A stretch of DNA of 64,000 nucleotides from Shimia sp047124445 (GCF_047124445.1 NZ_CP138921.1:310001-374000); one strand, 5' to 3'; positions 1 to 8,728 are shown, numbered from the stretch's first letter. Made by a program: numbers and translations. Notes: a model not told the origin generated them from the sequence alone.

Positions 1-128
1 TTTCCGAAGCCGACGGCTACAAGCGCGAGAAAGCATTCTTTGGTCTGTCGCTGATTTACCTGTTCCTGCATTTTGGTGCGATTTTGGCAGAGGCCACGTT
101 GGCCCCTTATGGCATCGGAGGATGGTAA
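1..128 (+). CDS. ctaB: Protoheme IX farnesyltransferase (haem O synthase), C-terminal fragment
   Basis: Only the last 41 codons are present, in the frame that starts at base 3; the gene is cut by the window edge. The visible tail (KREKAFFGLSLIYLFLHFGA, ending in GIGGW) fits the last membrane helix of CtaB/CyoE, which converts haem B to haem O for cytochrome oxidase. The assignment leans on context: the small membrane gene, ctaG and ctaE follow immediately in the order usual for alphaproteobacterial aa3 oxidase clusters. The stop is 4 bases before the next start, so the genes are probably co-transcribed. Confidence 0.8.
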   Translation, partial: SEADGYKREKAFFGLSLIYLFLHFGAILAEATLAPYGIGGW

Positions 129-132
129 GCAG

Positions 133-300
133 ATGAGCTTTCGCGAGGAACACGAACTGCATAAGCGCCGCTTTGGCCGCAACCTTGGGGTTGCGCTGGT
201 CTTGGTGAGTTTCATTGTCATCGTTTTTGGCCTGACCGTGGTGAAAGTCACCCGCGGCGATTATGAGCCGGAAAACGCCAGCATTCAGCGGGGGCAGTGA
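133..300 (+). CDS. Small membrane protein of the cytochrome oxidase cluster (CoxF-like)
   Basis: This 55-residue protein has a charged N-terminus (MSFREEHELHKRRFGRN) followed by one membrane helix at about residues 20-40. It lies between ctaB and ctaG, where alphaproteobacteria commonly encode a tiny protein annotated as an oxidase assembly factor or CoxF. I chose the ATG at 133, four bases after the ctaB stop. An upstream in-frame start would run back into ctaB. The TGA overlaps the ATG of ctaG by one base, implying translational coupling. A role in aa3 oxidase assembly is inferred from position only. Confidence 0.75.
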   Translation: MSFREEHELHKRRFGRNLGVALVLVSFIVIVFGLTVVKVTRGDYEPENASIQRGQ

Positions 301-875
301 TGGCGATGGATCCGAAGAAAAAGACGCTGGTTCAGACTGTGGGCGTGGTTATCACCATGGGCGCGCTGGCCTGGGCGTCTGTGCCGTTTTACGACTGGTT
401 CTGCCGCGTGACCGGCTTTGGTGGCGTGACCAACACCGCCGAGGCAGGCAGCGATGTGATCCTCGACAAGACCATCAAGGTCCGTTTTGACGCCTCCATT
501 GAGCGCGATATGGCGTGGGAATTCAAACCCATGCAGCGCGAGATGGAAGTGCGCATTGGTGAGACCGGATTGGCGTTCTACGAAGCATACAACCCAACCG
601 ACCGTCCGATTGCGGGCACCGCGAGCTATAACGTGGCGCCGTATGATGCTGGTGGGTTCTTCACCAAGATTGACTGCTTCTGCTTTGAAGAGCAGGTGCT
701 GCAACCCGGTGAGCGGGTGACGATGCCGGTAAGTTTTTACGTGGATCCGGAAATCGTGGATGACCGGGACGCGAAATATATCAAGGTGATCACATTGGGA
801 TACACCTTCTATGAAACAGACTTGCCCGAAGAGCTGGCGTCCTTGACGACAGCGGGTGAGAAAAAGCAAAACTAA
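300..875 (+). CDS. ctaG: Cytochrome c oxidase assembly protein CtaG/Cox11
   Basis: CtaG delivers copper to the CuB centre of subunit I of the aa3 oxidase. The 191-residue protein has one N-terminal membrane helix (about residues 10-28), the conserved WFCRVTGFGG segment with Cys35, and the copper-binding pair Cys126/Cys128 in the CFCF motif, all hallmarks of Cox11. The rest is a periplasmic immunoglobulin-like domain. The ATG at 300 overlaps the preceding TGA; a GTG one codon earlier is also in frame but less likely. It lies 32 bases before ctaE in the same operon. Length is normal for the family. Confidence 0.95.
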   Translation: MAMDPKKKTLVQTVGVVITMGALAWASVPFYDWFCRVTGFGGVTNTAEAGSDVILDKTIKVRFDASIERDMAWEFKPMQREMEVRIGETGLAFYEAYNPTDRPIAGTASYNVAPYDAGGFFTKIDCFCFEEQVLQPGERVTMPVSFYVDPEIVDDRDAKYIKVITLGYTFYETDLPEELASLTTAGEKKQN

Positions 876-907
876 GGGCAAGCCTTCCAACGAGGGAAAC
901 TGAGAAA

Positions 908-1714
908 ATGGCGCACGTAAAAGATCACGATTATCATATTTTGAACCCCTCATGGTGGCCGTTCCTGGGCGCCGTTGGTGGCTTTATCATGCTGTTTGGC
1001 GCAGTATTGTGGATGCACGACAGCGGACCTTGGGTGTTCCTGATTGGCCTGGTGGCGGTTCTGTACGTAATGTTCGGCTGGTGGGCTGACGTGATTGCGG
1101 AAAGCAAAGTGGGTGACCACACACCGGTTGTTCAGATCGGCCTGCGCTACGGCTTTATCCTGTTCATCATGTCCGAAGTGATGTTCTTTGCGGCGTGGTT
1201 CTGGACCTTCTTCAAGCACCGCATGTACCCAATGGATCCAGGTGGCAACAGCCCAGCCGTGGACGGCCCTTGGCCACCAGCGGGCATCGAGACCTTTGAT
1301 CCTTGGCACCTGCCGCTGATCAACACGCTGATCCTGCTGTGCTCCGGCTGTGCGGCGACCTGGGCGCACCACGCGCTGGCACATGAAGACAACCGCAAAG
1401 ACATGAAAAACGGTCTGATTATCGCGGTTCTGCTGGGTGTGATCTTCACCTTCTTCCAGGCCTATGAGTACAGCCACGCGGCGTTCAGCTTCTCCGGCAA
1501 CATCTATGGCGCGTCCTTCTTCATGGCGACTGGCTTCCACGGTTTCCACGTTGTGATCGGCACGATCTTCCTGTTTGTCTGCCTGCTGCGTCTGAACGCA
1601 GGTCACTTCACCAAAGAAAAGCACGTCGGTTTTGAGGCGGCTGCCTGGTACTGGCACTTTGTGGATGTGGTCTGGCTGTTCCTGTTTGCCGCGGTCTACA
1701 TCTGGGGCCAATAA
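908..1714 (+). CDS. ctaE: Cytochrome c oxidase subunit III
   Basis: This 268-residue integral membrane protein is subunit III of the aa3-type oxidase, which stabilises the core and sustains proton pumping. It begins MAHVKDHDYHILNPSWWP, typical of alphaproteobacterial CoxIII. About seven membrane segments are visible, with conserved stretches such as SEVMFFAAWFWTFF and ATGFHGFHVVIGTIFLF, and the C-terminal WYWHFVDVVWLFLF signature. A purine-rich site (AACTGAGAAA) precedes the ATG. A strong hairpin terminator follows 46 bases after the stop, so the oxidase operon ends here. Confidence 0.97.
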   Translation: MAHVKDHDYHILNPSWWPFLGAVGGFIMLFGAVLWMHDSGPWVFLIGLVAVLYVMFGWWADVIAESKVGDHTPVVQIGLRYGFILFIMSEVMFFAAWFWTFFKHRMYPMDPGGNSPAVDGPWPPAGIETFDPWHLPLINTLILLCSGCAATWAHHALAHEDNRKDMKNGLIIAVLLGVIFTFFQAYEYSHAAFSFSGNIYGASFFMATGFHGFHVVIGTIFLFVCLLRLNAGHFTKEKHVGFEAAAWYWHFVDVVWLFLFAAVYIWGQ

Positions 1715-1760
1715 GGCGACCTGCTAAAGGTTGATCCTTGAGACTGGATACGATTAAAGC

Positions 1761-1790
1761 AAAGCGCGGCAGGTTCTGCCGCGCTTTTTC
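1761..1790 (+). terminator. Rho-independent terminator after ctaE
   Basis: A perfect 12-bp stem (AAAGCGCGGCAG, loop GTT, CTGCCGCGCTTT) is followed by TTCTTTC. It sits between ctaE and the SURF1 gene. Confidence 0.9.
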
Positions 1791-1811
1791 TTTCTAAGAA
1801 GGATCGCTGTC

Positions 1812-2489
1812 TTGCGTCGACTGTTCTGGCCCTTGTTCTTTGGCATTTTGGGCACGGTGGTGCTGGTGTCGCTGGGCACGTGGCAAGTGCAGCGCATGGC
1901 TTGGAAAGCGGACGTGATTGCGGAGATCAACGCGCGGATTGCGAGCGATCCTGTTGCGCTGCCGGACCTGATTGATATGGAGCGGGACAAGTACCTGCCG
2001 GTGGCTGTGTCTGGCACCATCACCGAAGATGAAATCCACCTGTTGGCCAGCACGCGGGACGCCGGGGCGGTCTATCGCCTGGTGTCGGCGTTTGAGACCG
2101 AAGGCGGCCGTCGGATCATGCTTGATCGCGGCTGGATCAAAACCGCAGACAAAGACGCCGCACGGCTCGCGCACGCTGTGGATGTGGTTGGCAACCTGCA
2201 TTGGCCGGAGGAGCGCGACAGCTTCACGCCCGCCAATGATGTGGACGGCAATATCTGGTTTGCCCGCGATGTGGATCAGATGGCTGAAGTTCTGGGGACC
2301 GAGCCGGTGCTGCTGATTGTGCGGGACGACAGCGACAAGGGGGCGATTGCGACGCCATTGCCGGTGGACACTGCCGCTTTGCCCAACAATCACCTTGAAT
2401 ATGTCCTGACATGGTACGGACTGGCAATTGTGTGGGTGGCGATGACCCTGTATTACCTGCGCCGGATGCGCAAAACCAAAAAGGCCTGA
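1812..2489 (+). CDS. SURF1 family cytochrome oxidase biogenesis protein
   Basis: SURF1 (Shy1) proteins assist haem a insertion into subunit I of cytochrome c oxidase. This 225-residue protein has the family layout: an N-terminal membrane helix (about 5-24) ending in GTWQVQRMAWK, a periplasmic domain with the conserved DRGWI motif, and a second helix near the C-terminus (HLEYVLTWYGLAIVWVAMTL). The start is a TTG at 1812 preceded by an AGAAGGA site. The next ATG would delete the first membrane helix. It lies behind the ctaE terminator and 5 bases before thrC, with which it is probably co-transcribed. Confidence 0.9.
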   Translation: MRRLFWPLFFGILGTVVLVSLGTWQVQRMAWKADVIAEINARIASDPVALPDLIDMERDKYLPVAVSGTITEDEIHLLASTRDAGAVYRLVSAFETEGGRRIMLDRGWIKTADKDAARLAHAVDVVGNLHWPEERDSFTPANDVDGNIWFARDVDQMAEVLGTEPVLLIVRDDSDKGAIATPLPVDTAALPNNHLEYVLTWYGLAIVWVAMTLYYLRRMRKTKKA

Positions 2490-2494
2490 GAGAC

Positions 2495-3883
2495 GTGAAA
2501 TATATTTCGACCCGTGGAAACGCCCCTGAGCTGAGCTTTGAAGAGGCCATGTTGACCGGTCTGGCACGTGACGGTGGGCTCTATGTGCCAGAGAGCATTC
2601 CAACGCTGTCTGCCGAGGAGATCGCAGGACTGGCGGGCAAGTCGTATGAAGAGGCCGCGTTTATCGTGATGCGTCCGTTTGTGGGCGATGCTTTCACCGA
2701 CGAGGAGTTCAAGGGCATCATCGCGCGGGCCTATGCAAGCTTCCGCCATGAGGCGCGCGCGCCGTTGGTGCAGCTGGCGCCAAACCACTACCTGATGGAG
2801 CTGTTTCACGGCCCAACGCTGGCGTTCAAGGACTTTGCGATGCAGCTGATTGGGCAGCTGTTCCAATTCTCGCTGGCGCGCCGCAATGAGCGTGTGACCA
2901 TCGTGGGCGCGACCTCTGGTGACACCGGGTCCGCAGCTATTGAAGCCTTCCGCGGGCTGGACAATGTGGATGTGTTCATCCTGTTCCCGCATGGCCGCGT
3001 GTCTGACATTCAGCGCAAGCAGATGACCACACCGGATGACGCAAACGTGCATGCGCTGGCGTTGGACGGCGACTTCGACGACTGCCAGGCCAAGCTCAAA
3101 GACATGTTCAACGATTTTGAGTTCCGCGATGGCGTGAAACTGGCCGGTGTGAACTCGATCAACTGGGCGCGGGTACTGGCGCAGGTGGTATATTACTTCA
3201 CCTCTGCCGTGAGCCTTGGCGCGCCTCATCGCAAGGTGAGCTTTACCGTGCCCACCGGCAACTTTGGCGACATCTTTGCGGGTTATATCGCCAAGAAGAT
3301 GGGCTTGCCGATTGATCGTCTGGTGATTGCGACCAACCAGAACGACATCCTGCACCGCACCATGGAGACCGGGGCCTACACCAAAGAGGGCGTGACCCCG
3401 TCGATCAGCCCGTCGATGGACATTCAGGTCAGCTCTAACTTTGAGCGCGCGCTGTTTGACGCCTATGGCCGTGATGGCGGCGCGGTGGCGCAGTTGATGG
3501 AAGAGCTGAAGGACGGCTCCTTTGCGATCTCCCAGGGTGCGATGGAAACGCTACGTGAGCATTTTGAGAGCGGCCGTGCCTCGGAAGAGGAAACCAACGC
3601 CACGATTGCCTCCGAATTTACCGCAAGTGGAGAAGTGCTTTGCCCGCACTCGGCGGTTGGCGTAAAGGTCGCGGGTGCCTATCTGGGCGAAGTGCCTATG
3701 GTCACTTTGGCCACGGCGCACCCAGCGAAATTCCCGGACGCGGTGGAAGCGGCGATGGGGGCACGTCCGGCACTGCCGCCGCATATGGCGGATATGATGG
3801 ACAAAGACGAACGCGTGACCCGGGTTCCCAACGATCTGGGAGCGCTGGAAGCGCTCATCAAGGAACGGATTGCACAACGTTGA
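2495..3883 (+). CDS. thrC: Threonine synthase
   Basis: ThrC is the PLP enzyme converting O-phospho-L-homoserine to threonine. The protein starts MKYISTRGNAPELSFEEAML, the classic N-terminus of the long bacterial form. The PLP lysine is Lys112 in GPTLAFKDFA, and the glycine-rich phosphate loop is TSGDTGSAA. At 462 residues it matches the alphaproteobacterial type. The start is a GTG at 2495 directly after the SURF1 stop; an upstream in-frame ATG would lie inside the SURF1 gene. The stop overlaps the TTG start of the M16 peptidase gene. Confidence 0.95.
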   Translation: MKYISTRGNAPELSFEEAMLTGLARDGGLYVPESIPTLSAEEIAGLAGKSYEEAAFIVMRPFVGDAFTDEEFKGIIARAYASFRHEARAPLVQLAPNHYLMELFHGPTLAFKDFAMQLIGQLFQFSLARRNERVTIVGATSGDTGSAAIEAFRGLDNVDVFILFPHGRVSDIQRKQMTTPDDANVHALALDGDFDDCQAKLKDMFNDFEFRDGVKLAGVNSINWARVLAQVVYYFTSAVSLGAPHRKVSFTVPTGNFGDIFAGYIAKKMGLPIDRLVIATNQNDILHRTMETGAYTKEGVTPSISPSMDIQVSSNFERALFDAYGRDGGAVAQLMEELKDGSFAISQGAMETLREHFESGRASEEETNATIASEFTASGEVLCPHSAVGVKVAGAYLGEVPMVTLATAHPAKFPDAVEAAMGARPALPPHMADMMDKDERVTRVPNDLGALEALIKERIAQR

Positions 3884-5142
3884 CAGTCAAGCTGCACACA
3901 CTCGCGAACGGATTTCAGATCGCAACAGAACACATGCCCGGGCTGGAAAGCGCCAGCATTGGCATTTGGGTGAGCGCCGGTGGGCGCCATGAGCGCGCGC
4001 CGCAAAACGGTATCGCGCATTTTCTGGAGCATATGGCCTTCAAAGGCACCGAGCGTCGAACAGCGCTGGAGATTGCCGAGACCATCGAAGATGTGGGCGG
4101 CTATATCAACGCTTATACCAGTCGCGAGGTAACCGCTTACTATGCGCGGGTTCTGAAAAACGACGTGGCGCTGGCTATGGATGTGGTTGGTGACATTGTC
4201 CTGAACCCGATCTTTGATCCAAACGAGATCGAGGTCGAGCGCGGTGTGATCTTGCAGGAGATCGGCCAGGCGCTGGATACTCCGGATGATGTGGTCTTTG
4301 ATTGGCTGCAGGAACGGGCTTACCCGGATCAGCCGATGGGGCGGACCATTCTGGGCGAGGGGGACCACGTGCGTCGCTTTGGGCGCGAAGACCTCTCGGC
4401 CTTTGTGACCGAGCATTACCGTCCGGAGCGGATGATCTTGGCGGCGGCAGGCGCGGTGGATCACGACGCGATCGTTCGGATGGCCGAGGAGATGTTTGGG
4501 CATCTGGAACGCGGGCCATCCATCGAACTGGTCCCTGCGCGCTTTGTCGGCGGCGAGTACCGCACCGAAAAGGCGTTGGAACAGGCACATTTTGCGATTG
4601 GCTTTGAAAGCCCGGATTATTGCAGCGCTGACATCTATACAGCACAGATCTACTCCAGCGCTTTGGGCGGTGGCATGTCGAGCCGTCTATTCCAGGAAGT
4701 GCGTGAGAAGCGGGGATTGTGCTATGCGATCTTTGCCCAAACCGGGGCCTATGCCGACACCGGCATGACCACGGTCTATGCAGGCACGTCTGGGGAGCAA
4801 ATCGGCGAGTTGGCCGAGATCACCATTGATGAGCTGAAACGCGCCGCGGAGGATATGAACCCTGTGGAGATTGCGCGGGCGCGCACGCAGATGAAGGCCG
4901 GCTTGCTGATGGGGCTGGAAAGCCCGTCGAGCCGCGCCGAACGTCTGGCGCGGATGCTGGCGATCTGGGGCAAAATCCCGAGCTTGCCGGAAACCGTGGA
5001 GCGCATTGATGCGGTGAGCGACGCCGATGTACGCCGCTTGGCCGAACAGATGGCGAGCCAGGCCCGCAGCGCGATGGCGCTCTACGGGCCGGTGTCCGCT
5101 GCACCTGCGCTGGAAGCTTTGGAAGAGAGGCGCGCCGCCTGA
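3880..5142 (+). CDS. M16 family zinc peptidase (processing-peptidase-like)
   Basis: This 420-residue protein belongs to the pitrilysin/M16B family, relatives of the mitochondrial processing peptidase beta subunit. The inverted zinc motif HFLEH is at residues 47-51, and the third ligand Glu127 lies about 76 residues downstream in RGVILQEI, as expected for an active enzyme. The glycine-rich SALGGGMSSRLFQEVREKRG segment typical of the second half is present. The start is a TTG at 3880 that overlaps the thrC TGA; the stop overlaps the next ATG. No signal peptide is visible. The physiological substrate is unknown. Confidence 0.9.
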   Translation: MTVKLHTLANGFQIATEHMPGLESASIGIWVSAGGRHERAPQNGIAHFLEHMAFKGTERRTALEIAETIEDVGGYINAYTSREVTAYYARVLKNDVALAMDVVGDIVLNPIFDPNEIEVERGVILQEIGQALDTPDDVVFDWLQERAYPDQPMGRTILGEGDHVRRFGREDLSAFVTEHYRPERMILAAAGAVDHDAIVRMAEEMFGHLERGPSIELVPARFVGGEYRTEKALEQAHFAIGFESPDYCSADIYTAQIYSSALGGGMSSRLFQEVREKRGLCYAIFAQTGAYADTGMTTVYAGTSGEQIGELAEITIDELKRAAEDMNPVEIARARTQMKAGLLMGLESPSSRAERLARMLAIWGKIPSLPETVERIDAVSDADVRRLAEQMASQARSAMALYGPVSAAPALEALEERRAA

Positions 5143-5732
5143 TGCTGCTGACGCGTCGCAGGGTTCGGATCGAGACCGAGCGCATGACGTTGCGCCCGCC
5201 GATCCATGCGGATTTTCGCGAATGGGCGGAGTTGCGCTCTGCCAGCGCGGATTTCCTCATTCCCTGGGAGCCGGTCTGGGCCAGCAGCCATCTGAGCCGC
5301 AAGAGCTTCACCAACCGCGTTTACTGGGCACAGCGCTCGATCAGCAATGACAGCGCCGTACCGCTGTTTATGTTCCGCCGCGAAGATGACAGGCTCGTTG
5401 GGGCAATCACGCTGGACAACATCCGTCGGGGACCCGCGCAGGCGGGCACGCTTGGCTACTGGGTGGGGCAGCCCTTTGCGCGTCAGGGCTTTATGGCTGA
5501 GGCGATTGAGGCGGTGGTACATCATGCTTTCACGCGATTGGACCTGAGCCGGATTGAGGCCGCCTGTTTGCCGGAGAATGTGGCCAGCCGCGGTGTGCTG
5601 GAGAAATCTGGGTTCAAATACGAAGGTGTGGCGCAGAGTTATTTGCAGATCAATGGGCGCTGGCGCACGCATGTTTTGTATGCGTCCCTGCGCCATGATC
5701 GGCGCGGGCGCACATTGGCAGGGCAAGTCTAG
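5142..5732 (+). CDS. GNAT family N-acetyltransferase (RimJ/RimL type)
   Basis: A 196-residue GNAT protein. The core has the features of the ribosomal-protein-alanine acetyltransferase group: the N-terminal ERMTLRPP strand, GTLGYWVGQPFARQGFMAEA (acetyl-CoA loop) and ENVASRGVLEKSGFKYEG. The likely activity is acetyl transfer from acetyl-CoA to an N-terminal amine, possibly of ribosomal protein uL7/L12 or S5, but the exact substrate cannot be read from sequence. The ATG overlaps the stop of the M16 peptidase gene, so it is the last gene of a thrC-M16-GNAT unit. A dispersed repeat begins right after its stop codon. Confidence 0.85.
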   Translation: MLLTRRRVRIETERMTLRPPIHADFREWAELRSASADFLIPWEPVWASSHLSRKSFTNRVYWAQRSISNDSAVPLFMFRREDDRLVGAITLDNIRRGPAQAGTLGYWVGQPFARQGFMAEAIEAVVHHAFTRLDLSRIEAACLPENVASRGVLEKSGFKYEGVAQSYLQINGRWRTHVLYASLRHDRRGRTLAGQV

Positions 5733-5798
5733 GGGGCTTTGCCCCAGTCTCAGCAGCGCTGAGGCTTCCCCAGGACATTTGTGGAAAGAAGAAGCCCA
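5733..5798 (-). repeat. Dispersed intergenic repeat, copy 1 (hairpin plus CTTCTTCT/AAATGTCC core)
   Basis: On the minus strand this reads GGCTTCTTCTTTCCACAAAT, then a CCTGGGGAAG core and a GGGGC-AAA-GCCCC hairpin. Four more copies occur in the window (8129-8186, 21911-21970, 32112-32153, 63878-63940). The hairpin end abuts the stop codon of the acetyltransferase gene and may act as a terminator. Confidence 0.6.
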
Positions 5799-5862
5799 AG
5801 AAACCGTGAACGCCAAACGAGATGATTTCTGCTAGGCTGCCTGAAACAGGGAGGAATGCAGA

Positions 5863-6672
5863 ATGCGGTTTCTTGTTATTCTAGCGCTGATGTGGGCGAC
5901 AGCGGCACATGCGCAGGATCGTAGGCCCAGCCATTGTATCGCTTTGGCGCAAGTGCCTGGCATCGAATATCTGCACAAAGCGAGTTTTCGCGAGCCGGTG
6001 GAAAAGCATGCGGTGCGGATCAGTTACATCAGCCACGCGTCTTTCCTGATCCAGAGCCACGACGGCATTGATGTGGTCACCGATTACACCGGGTTTCTGG
6101 GCGCAACCACGCTGGTGCCGGATGTGGTTACAATGAACCACGCGCACAACACCCATTGGACCGCCAACCCGGATCCGGCGATCCCCAATGTCCTGCCGGG
6201 GTGGGGAGATTACGGCCTCGGGATCGAGCACTACCTGGATTTGGGCTCGATGCTGATCCGCAATGTCTCCACCGACATTCGCAGCTTTGGCGGGGTGGAG
6301 GAAAAGGGCAACTCGATCTTTGTCTTTGAAGTTGCCGGGCTGTGTATCGGCCATTTGGGGCATCTGCATCACGAGCCCAATGACGCGCAATATGCCGCCC
6401 TTGGCCGGTTGGATGTGGTGATGGCCGCGGTGGATGGTGGCATGAGCCTGGATGTGCCGACCATGATGCGGGTGCTCAAGCGGCTCAAGGCGCAGGTGGT
6501 GATCCCGATGCATTGGTTTGAGGAATGGACCTTGAGCGCGTTTTTGACAGGCATGTCCGACGAATATCTGATCGAAAACGAGGGGCGTTCCAGTCTGACG
6601 GTCAGCCTGCGGGATTTGCCGGACCGGCCCACCATCAAAGTGCTCTCGCCGCGCTATCTACAAGACCCGTAA
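5863..6672 (+). CDS. Secreted metallo-beta-lactamase-fold protein (UlaG-like)
   Basis: The 269-residue product has a cleavable-looking signal peptide (MRFLVILALMWATAAHAQ). A metallo-beta-lactamase-like domain follows: ISYISHASFLI at about 53-63, the HxHxxH metal motif as H93-A-H95-N-T-H98, GHLGHLHHEP around residue 167, and IPMHW near 217. The canonical Asp of HxHxDH is replaced (HAHNTH), which also occurs in UlaG-like relatives. It is probably a periplasmic metal-dependent hydrolase, substrate unknown. The start is supported by AGGGAGGAA upstream. It stands alone, 130 bases after the acetyltransferase gene, with the FAD oxidase 46 bases downstream. Confidence 0.75.
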   Translation: MRFLVILALMWATAAHAQDRRPSHCIALAQVPGIEYLHKASFREPVEKHAVRISYISHASFLIQSHDGIDVVTDYTGFLGATTLVPDVVTMNHAHNTHWTANPDPAIPNVLPGWGDYGLGIEHYLDLGSMLIRNVSTDIRSFGGVEEKGNSIFVFEVAGLCIGHLGHLHHEPNDAQYAALGRLDVVMAAVDGGMSLDVPTMMRVLKRLKAQVVIPMHWFEEWTLSAFLTGMSDEYLIENEGRSSLTVSLRDLPDRPTIKVLSPRYLQDP

Positions 6673-6718
6673 GGGATTTTGCGTGGACCTTGCCGCAGCG
6701 GCAGCGTACATCAGGGCC

Positions 6719-8128
6719 ATGAGTTTACGTGATGCCTCCCCCGATTTTGTCCAATCCCTGTCCGAACAGCTGCCGGAAGGCACCTTGCGCAGCCCGGAGC
6801 CGCGTTATTTGGAAGAGCCTCGTGGGCGGTCCTTTGGCAACGGCGGTGTGGTGGCTTTGCCACGGTCAGTTGAAGAGGTCGCAACCGTTGTAAAGGCCTG
6901 CAACGCGGCCAGCGTGCCGGTGGTGCCTTATGGTGGGGGCACCGGGCTTGTCGGCGGGCAGATTGTGGAAAATGGCGCCAAGCCGGTGATCCTGTCCCTG
7001 GAACGCATGAACAAGGTGCGGGACGTGCGCCCGTTGGAAAACGTGATGATCGCGGAAGCAGGTGTGATCCTGCAGGATGTGCAGGCAGCGGCTGAAGCGG
7101 TGGATCGGTTGTTCCCCTTGTCGCTTGGGGCGGAAGGCACGGCGCGGATTGGAGGCAATTTGGCGACCAATGCGGGCGGCGTGAATGTTTTGCGCTATGG
7201 CAATGCACGGGACCTATGTTTGGGGTTGGAAGCGGTGCTGCCCAATGGCGAGATTTGGCACGGGCTGACGCGGCTGCGCAAAGACAACACCGGCTATGAC
7301 CTGCGCAACCTTTTGGTCGGGGCAGAAGGCTCGCTGGGCGTGATCACGGCGGCGACTCTGAAGCTATTTGCGCGTCCAAAATCGGTGGCCACGGCGATCA
7401 TGGTGGTGACCGACCCGACAGCTGCTTTGCGCCTGTTGGCTCTGGCGCGGGACATCGCGGGGGAGTCCGTGTCGGCGTTTGAGCTGATGCATCAAAACGG
7501 CATGGATTTTGTGGCCGAAACTCTGCCGGACGTGCGCTTGCCGTTTGACACAGCGCCGGAGTGGTCGGTGTTGATTGAGGTGGGCACCGGATCGGGCGCA
7601 GAGGAGCTGCTAGAAGAGCTGTTTGGTGAAGCGCTTGAAGAAGGCTTGGTAGAGGACGGGTTGATTGCCCAGAGCGCGCGCCAGCGGGACGATTTCTGGA
7701 ACCTACGTGAGCACATTCCTGTGGCCAACAAAGCGATTGGCTCGGTGGCGAGCCACGACATTTCCCTGCCGTTGGAAGCCTTGCCAGAGTTCATCACAGA
7801 GATGAGCGCTAATATTGCCGCGCAATGTCCGTTGCGTATCAATTGTTTTGGGCACCTTGGCGACGGCAATTTGCATTACAACCTGTTCCCGCCCAAAGGC
7901 GGTGACCGGCATGACTATGACGATATCCGCCACGATCTCAGCGCACAGATCTATGACCTTGTGCACCGCTATGGCGGCTCGTTCAGTGCCGAACACGGTG
8001 TTGGCCGGCTCAAGGTTGAGGATTTGGAGAAATACGGGGACCCTGCGCGGCTGGCGGCGATGCGCGCCATCAAAACGGCGCTGGATCCGAAGGGGATCAT
8101 GAACCCGGGCGCGGTGCTCGCGCCCTAA
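6719..8128 (+). CDS. FAD-binding oxidase/dehydrogenase (GlcD/D-2-hydroxyglutarate dehydrogenase-like)
   Basis: A flavoprotein of the vanillyl-alcohol-oxidase superfamily, about 469 residues. The FAD-binding PP-loop PYGGGTGLVGGQ, the GGNLATNAGG stretch and EGSLGVITAATLKLF identify the N-terminal FAD domain. The C-terminal half has NCFGHLGDGNLHYN and SAEHGVGRLK, characteristic of D-lactate, glycolate and D-2-hydroxyglutarate dehydrogenases. It likely oxidises a D-2-hydroxyacid. I chose the ATG at 6719 (MSLRDASPDFV). A GTG at 6683, preceded by AAGGGA, would add 12 residues and cannot be excluded. There are no glcE or glcF partners nearby, favouring a single-subunit enzyme. Confidence 0.85.
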   Translation: MSLRDASPDFVQSLSEQLPEGTLRSPEPRYLEEPRGRSFGNGGVVALPRSVEEVATVVKACNAASVPVVPYGGGTGLVGGQIVENGAKPVILSLERMNKVRDVRPLENVMIAEAGVILQDVQAAAEAVDRLFPLSLGAEGTARIGGNLATNAGGVNVLRYGNARDLCLGLEAVLPNGEIWHGLTRLRKDNTGYDLRNLLVGAEGSLGVITAATLKLFARPKSVATAIMVVTDPTAALRLLALARDIAGESVSAFELMHQNGMDFVAETLPDVRLPFDTAPEWSVLIEVGTGSGAEELLEELFGEALEEGLVEDGLIAQSARQRDDFWNLREHIPVANKAIGSVASHDISLPLEALPEFITEMSANIAAQCPLRINCFGHLGDGNLHYNLFPPKGGDRHDYDDIRHDLSAQIYDLVHRYGGSFSAEHGVGRLKVEDLEKYGDPARLAAMRAIKTALDPKGIMNPGAVLAP

Positions 8129-8186
8129 GGCTTTCTTCTTCTCCAAATACCTTGGGGAGTCGCCAAAGGCGACGGGGCAAAGCCCC
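8129..8186 (+). repeat. Dispersed intergenic repeat, copy 2 (two hairpins)
   Basis: It starts at the base after the oxidase stop codon (GGCTTTCTTCTTCTCCAAAT), continues CTTGGGGA and ends with two hairpins: GTCGCC-AAA-GGCGAC (8159-8173) and GGGGC-AAA-GCCCC (8174-8186). It fills the gap between two convergent genes and ends 2 bases before the apt stop, so it may be a bidirectional terminator. Confidence 0.65.
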
Positions 8187-8188
8187 TC

Positions 8189-8728
8189 TTACAGGCCGTC
8201 GAACTCACAAAGCACGGAGACATCCATGCCCATGGCCTCAAGCTTCTTGCGGCCGCCAAGCTCCGGCAGGTTGATGATAAAGGAACAGCTGATGATCTCG
8301 CCGCCCAGGCGTTCGATCAGTTTGATGCCCGCCTCAGCGGTGCCGCCGGTGGCCAGCAAGTCATCGACCACAAGGATTTGCTCGCCTGGTTGAATGGCGT
8401 CGTCGTGGATTTCGACAATCGCTTCGCCGTACTCGAGCTTGTAGTCCTGTGAGATGGTGGTGCCGGGCAGTTTGCCTTTCTTGCGGATCGGCACAAAACC
8501 GACGCTCAATTGGTGCGCAATGGCACCACCCAAGATGAAGCCGCGCGCTTCGAGGCCAACCACCTTGTCGATGCGGGTGCCGGCGTAGGGATGCAGCATT
8601 TGGTCAATCGCCATGCGGAACCCGCGCGGGTCGGCAAACAAGGTGGTGACATCGCGGAACATGATGCCTTCATGCGGGAAATCGACAATGGTGCGGATAT
8701 AGTCTTTGACGTCGGCGCTTTTGGGCAT
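8189..8728 (-). CDS. apt: Adenine phosphoribosyltransferase
   Basis: Apt condenses adenine with PRPP to give AMP. The 179-residue protein has the diagnostic PRPP loop ILVVDDLLATGGT (residues 118-130), the N-terminal DFPHEGIMFRDVTTL segment, and LEARGFILGGAIA, all standard for bacterial Apt. Length is normal. mtnP, which releases adenine from methylthioadenosine, lies about 1.1 kb upstream on the same strand, so the two form a salvage route. The LysE-type gene and a small plus-strand gene lie between them. Its 3' end faces a repeat with terminator-like hairpins. Confidence 0.97.
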   Translation of the reverse strand: MPKSADVKDYIRTIVDFPHEGIMFRDVTTLFADPRGFRMAIDQMLHPYAGTRIDKVVGLEARGFILGGAIAHQLSVGFVPIRKKGKLPGTTISQDYKLEYGEAIVEIHDDAIQPGEQILVVDDLLATGGTAEAGIKLIERLGGEIISCSFIINLPELGGRKKLEAMGMDVSVLCEFDGL

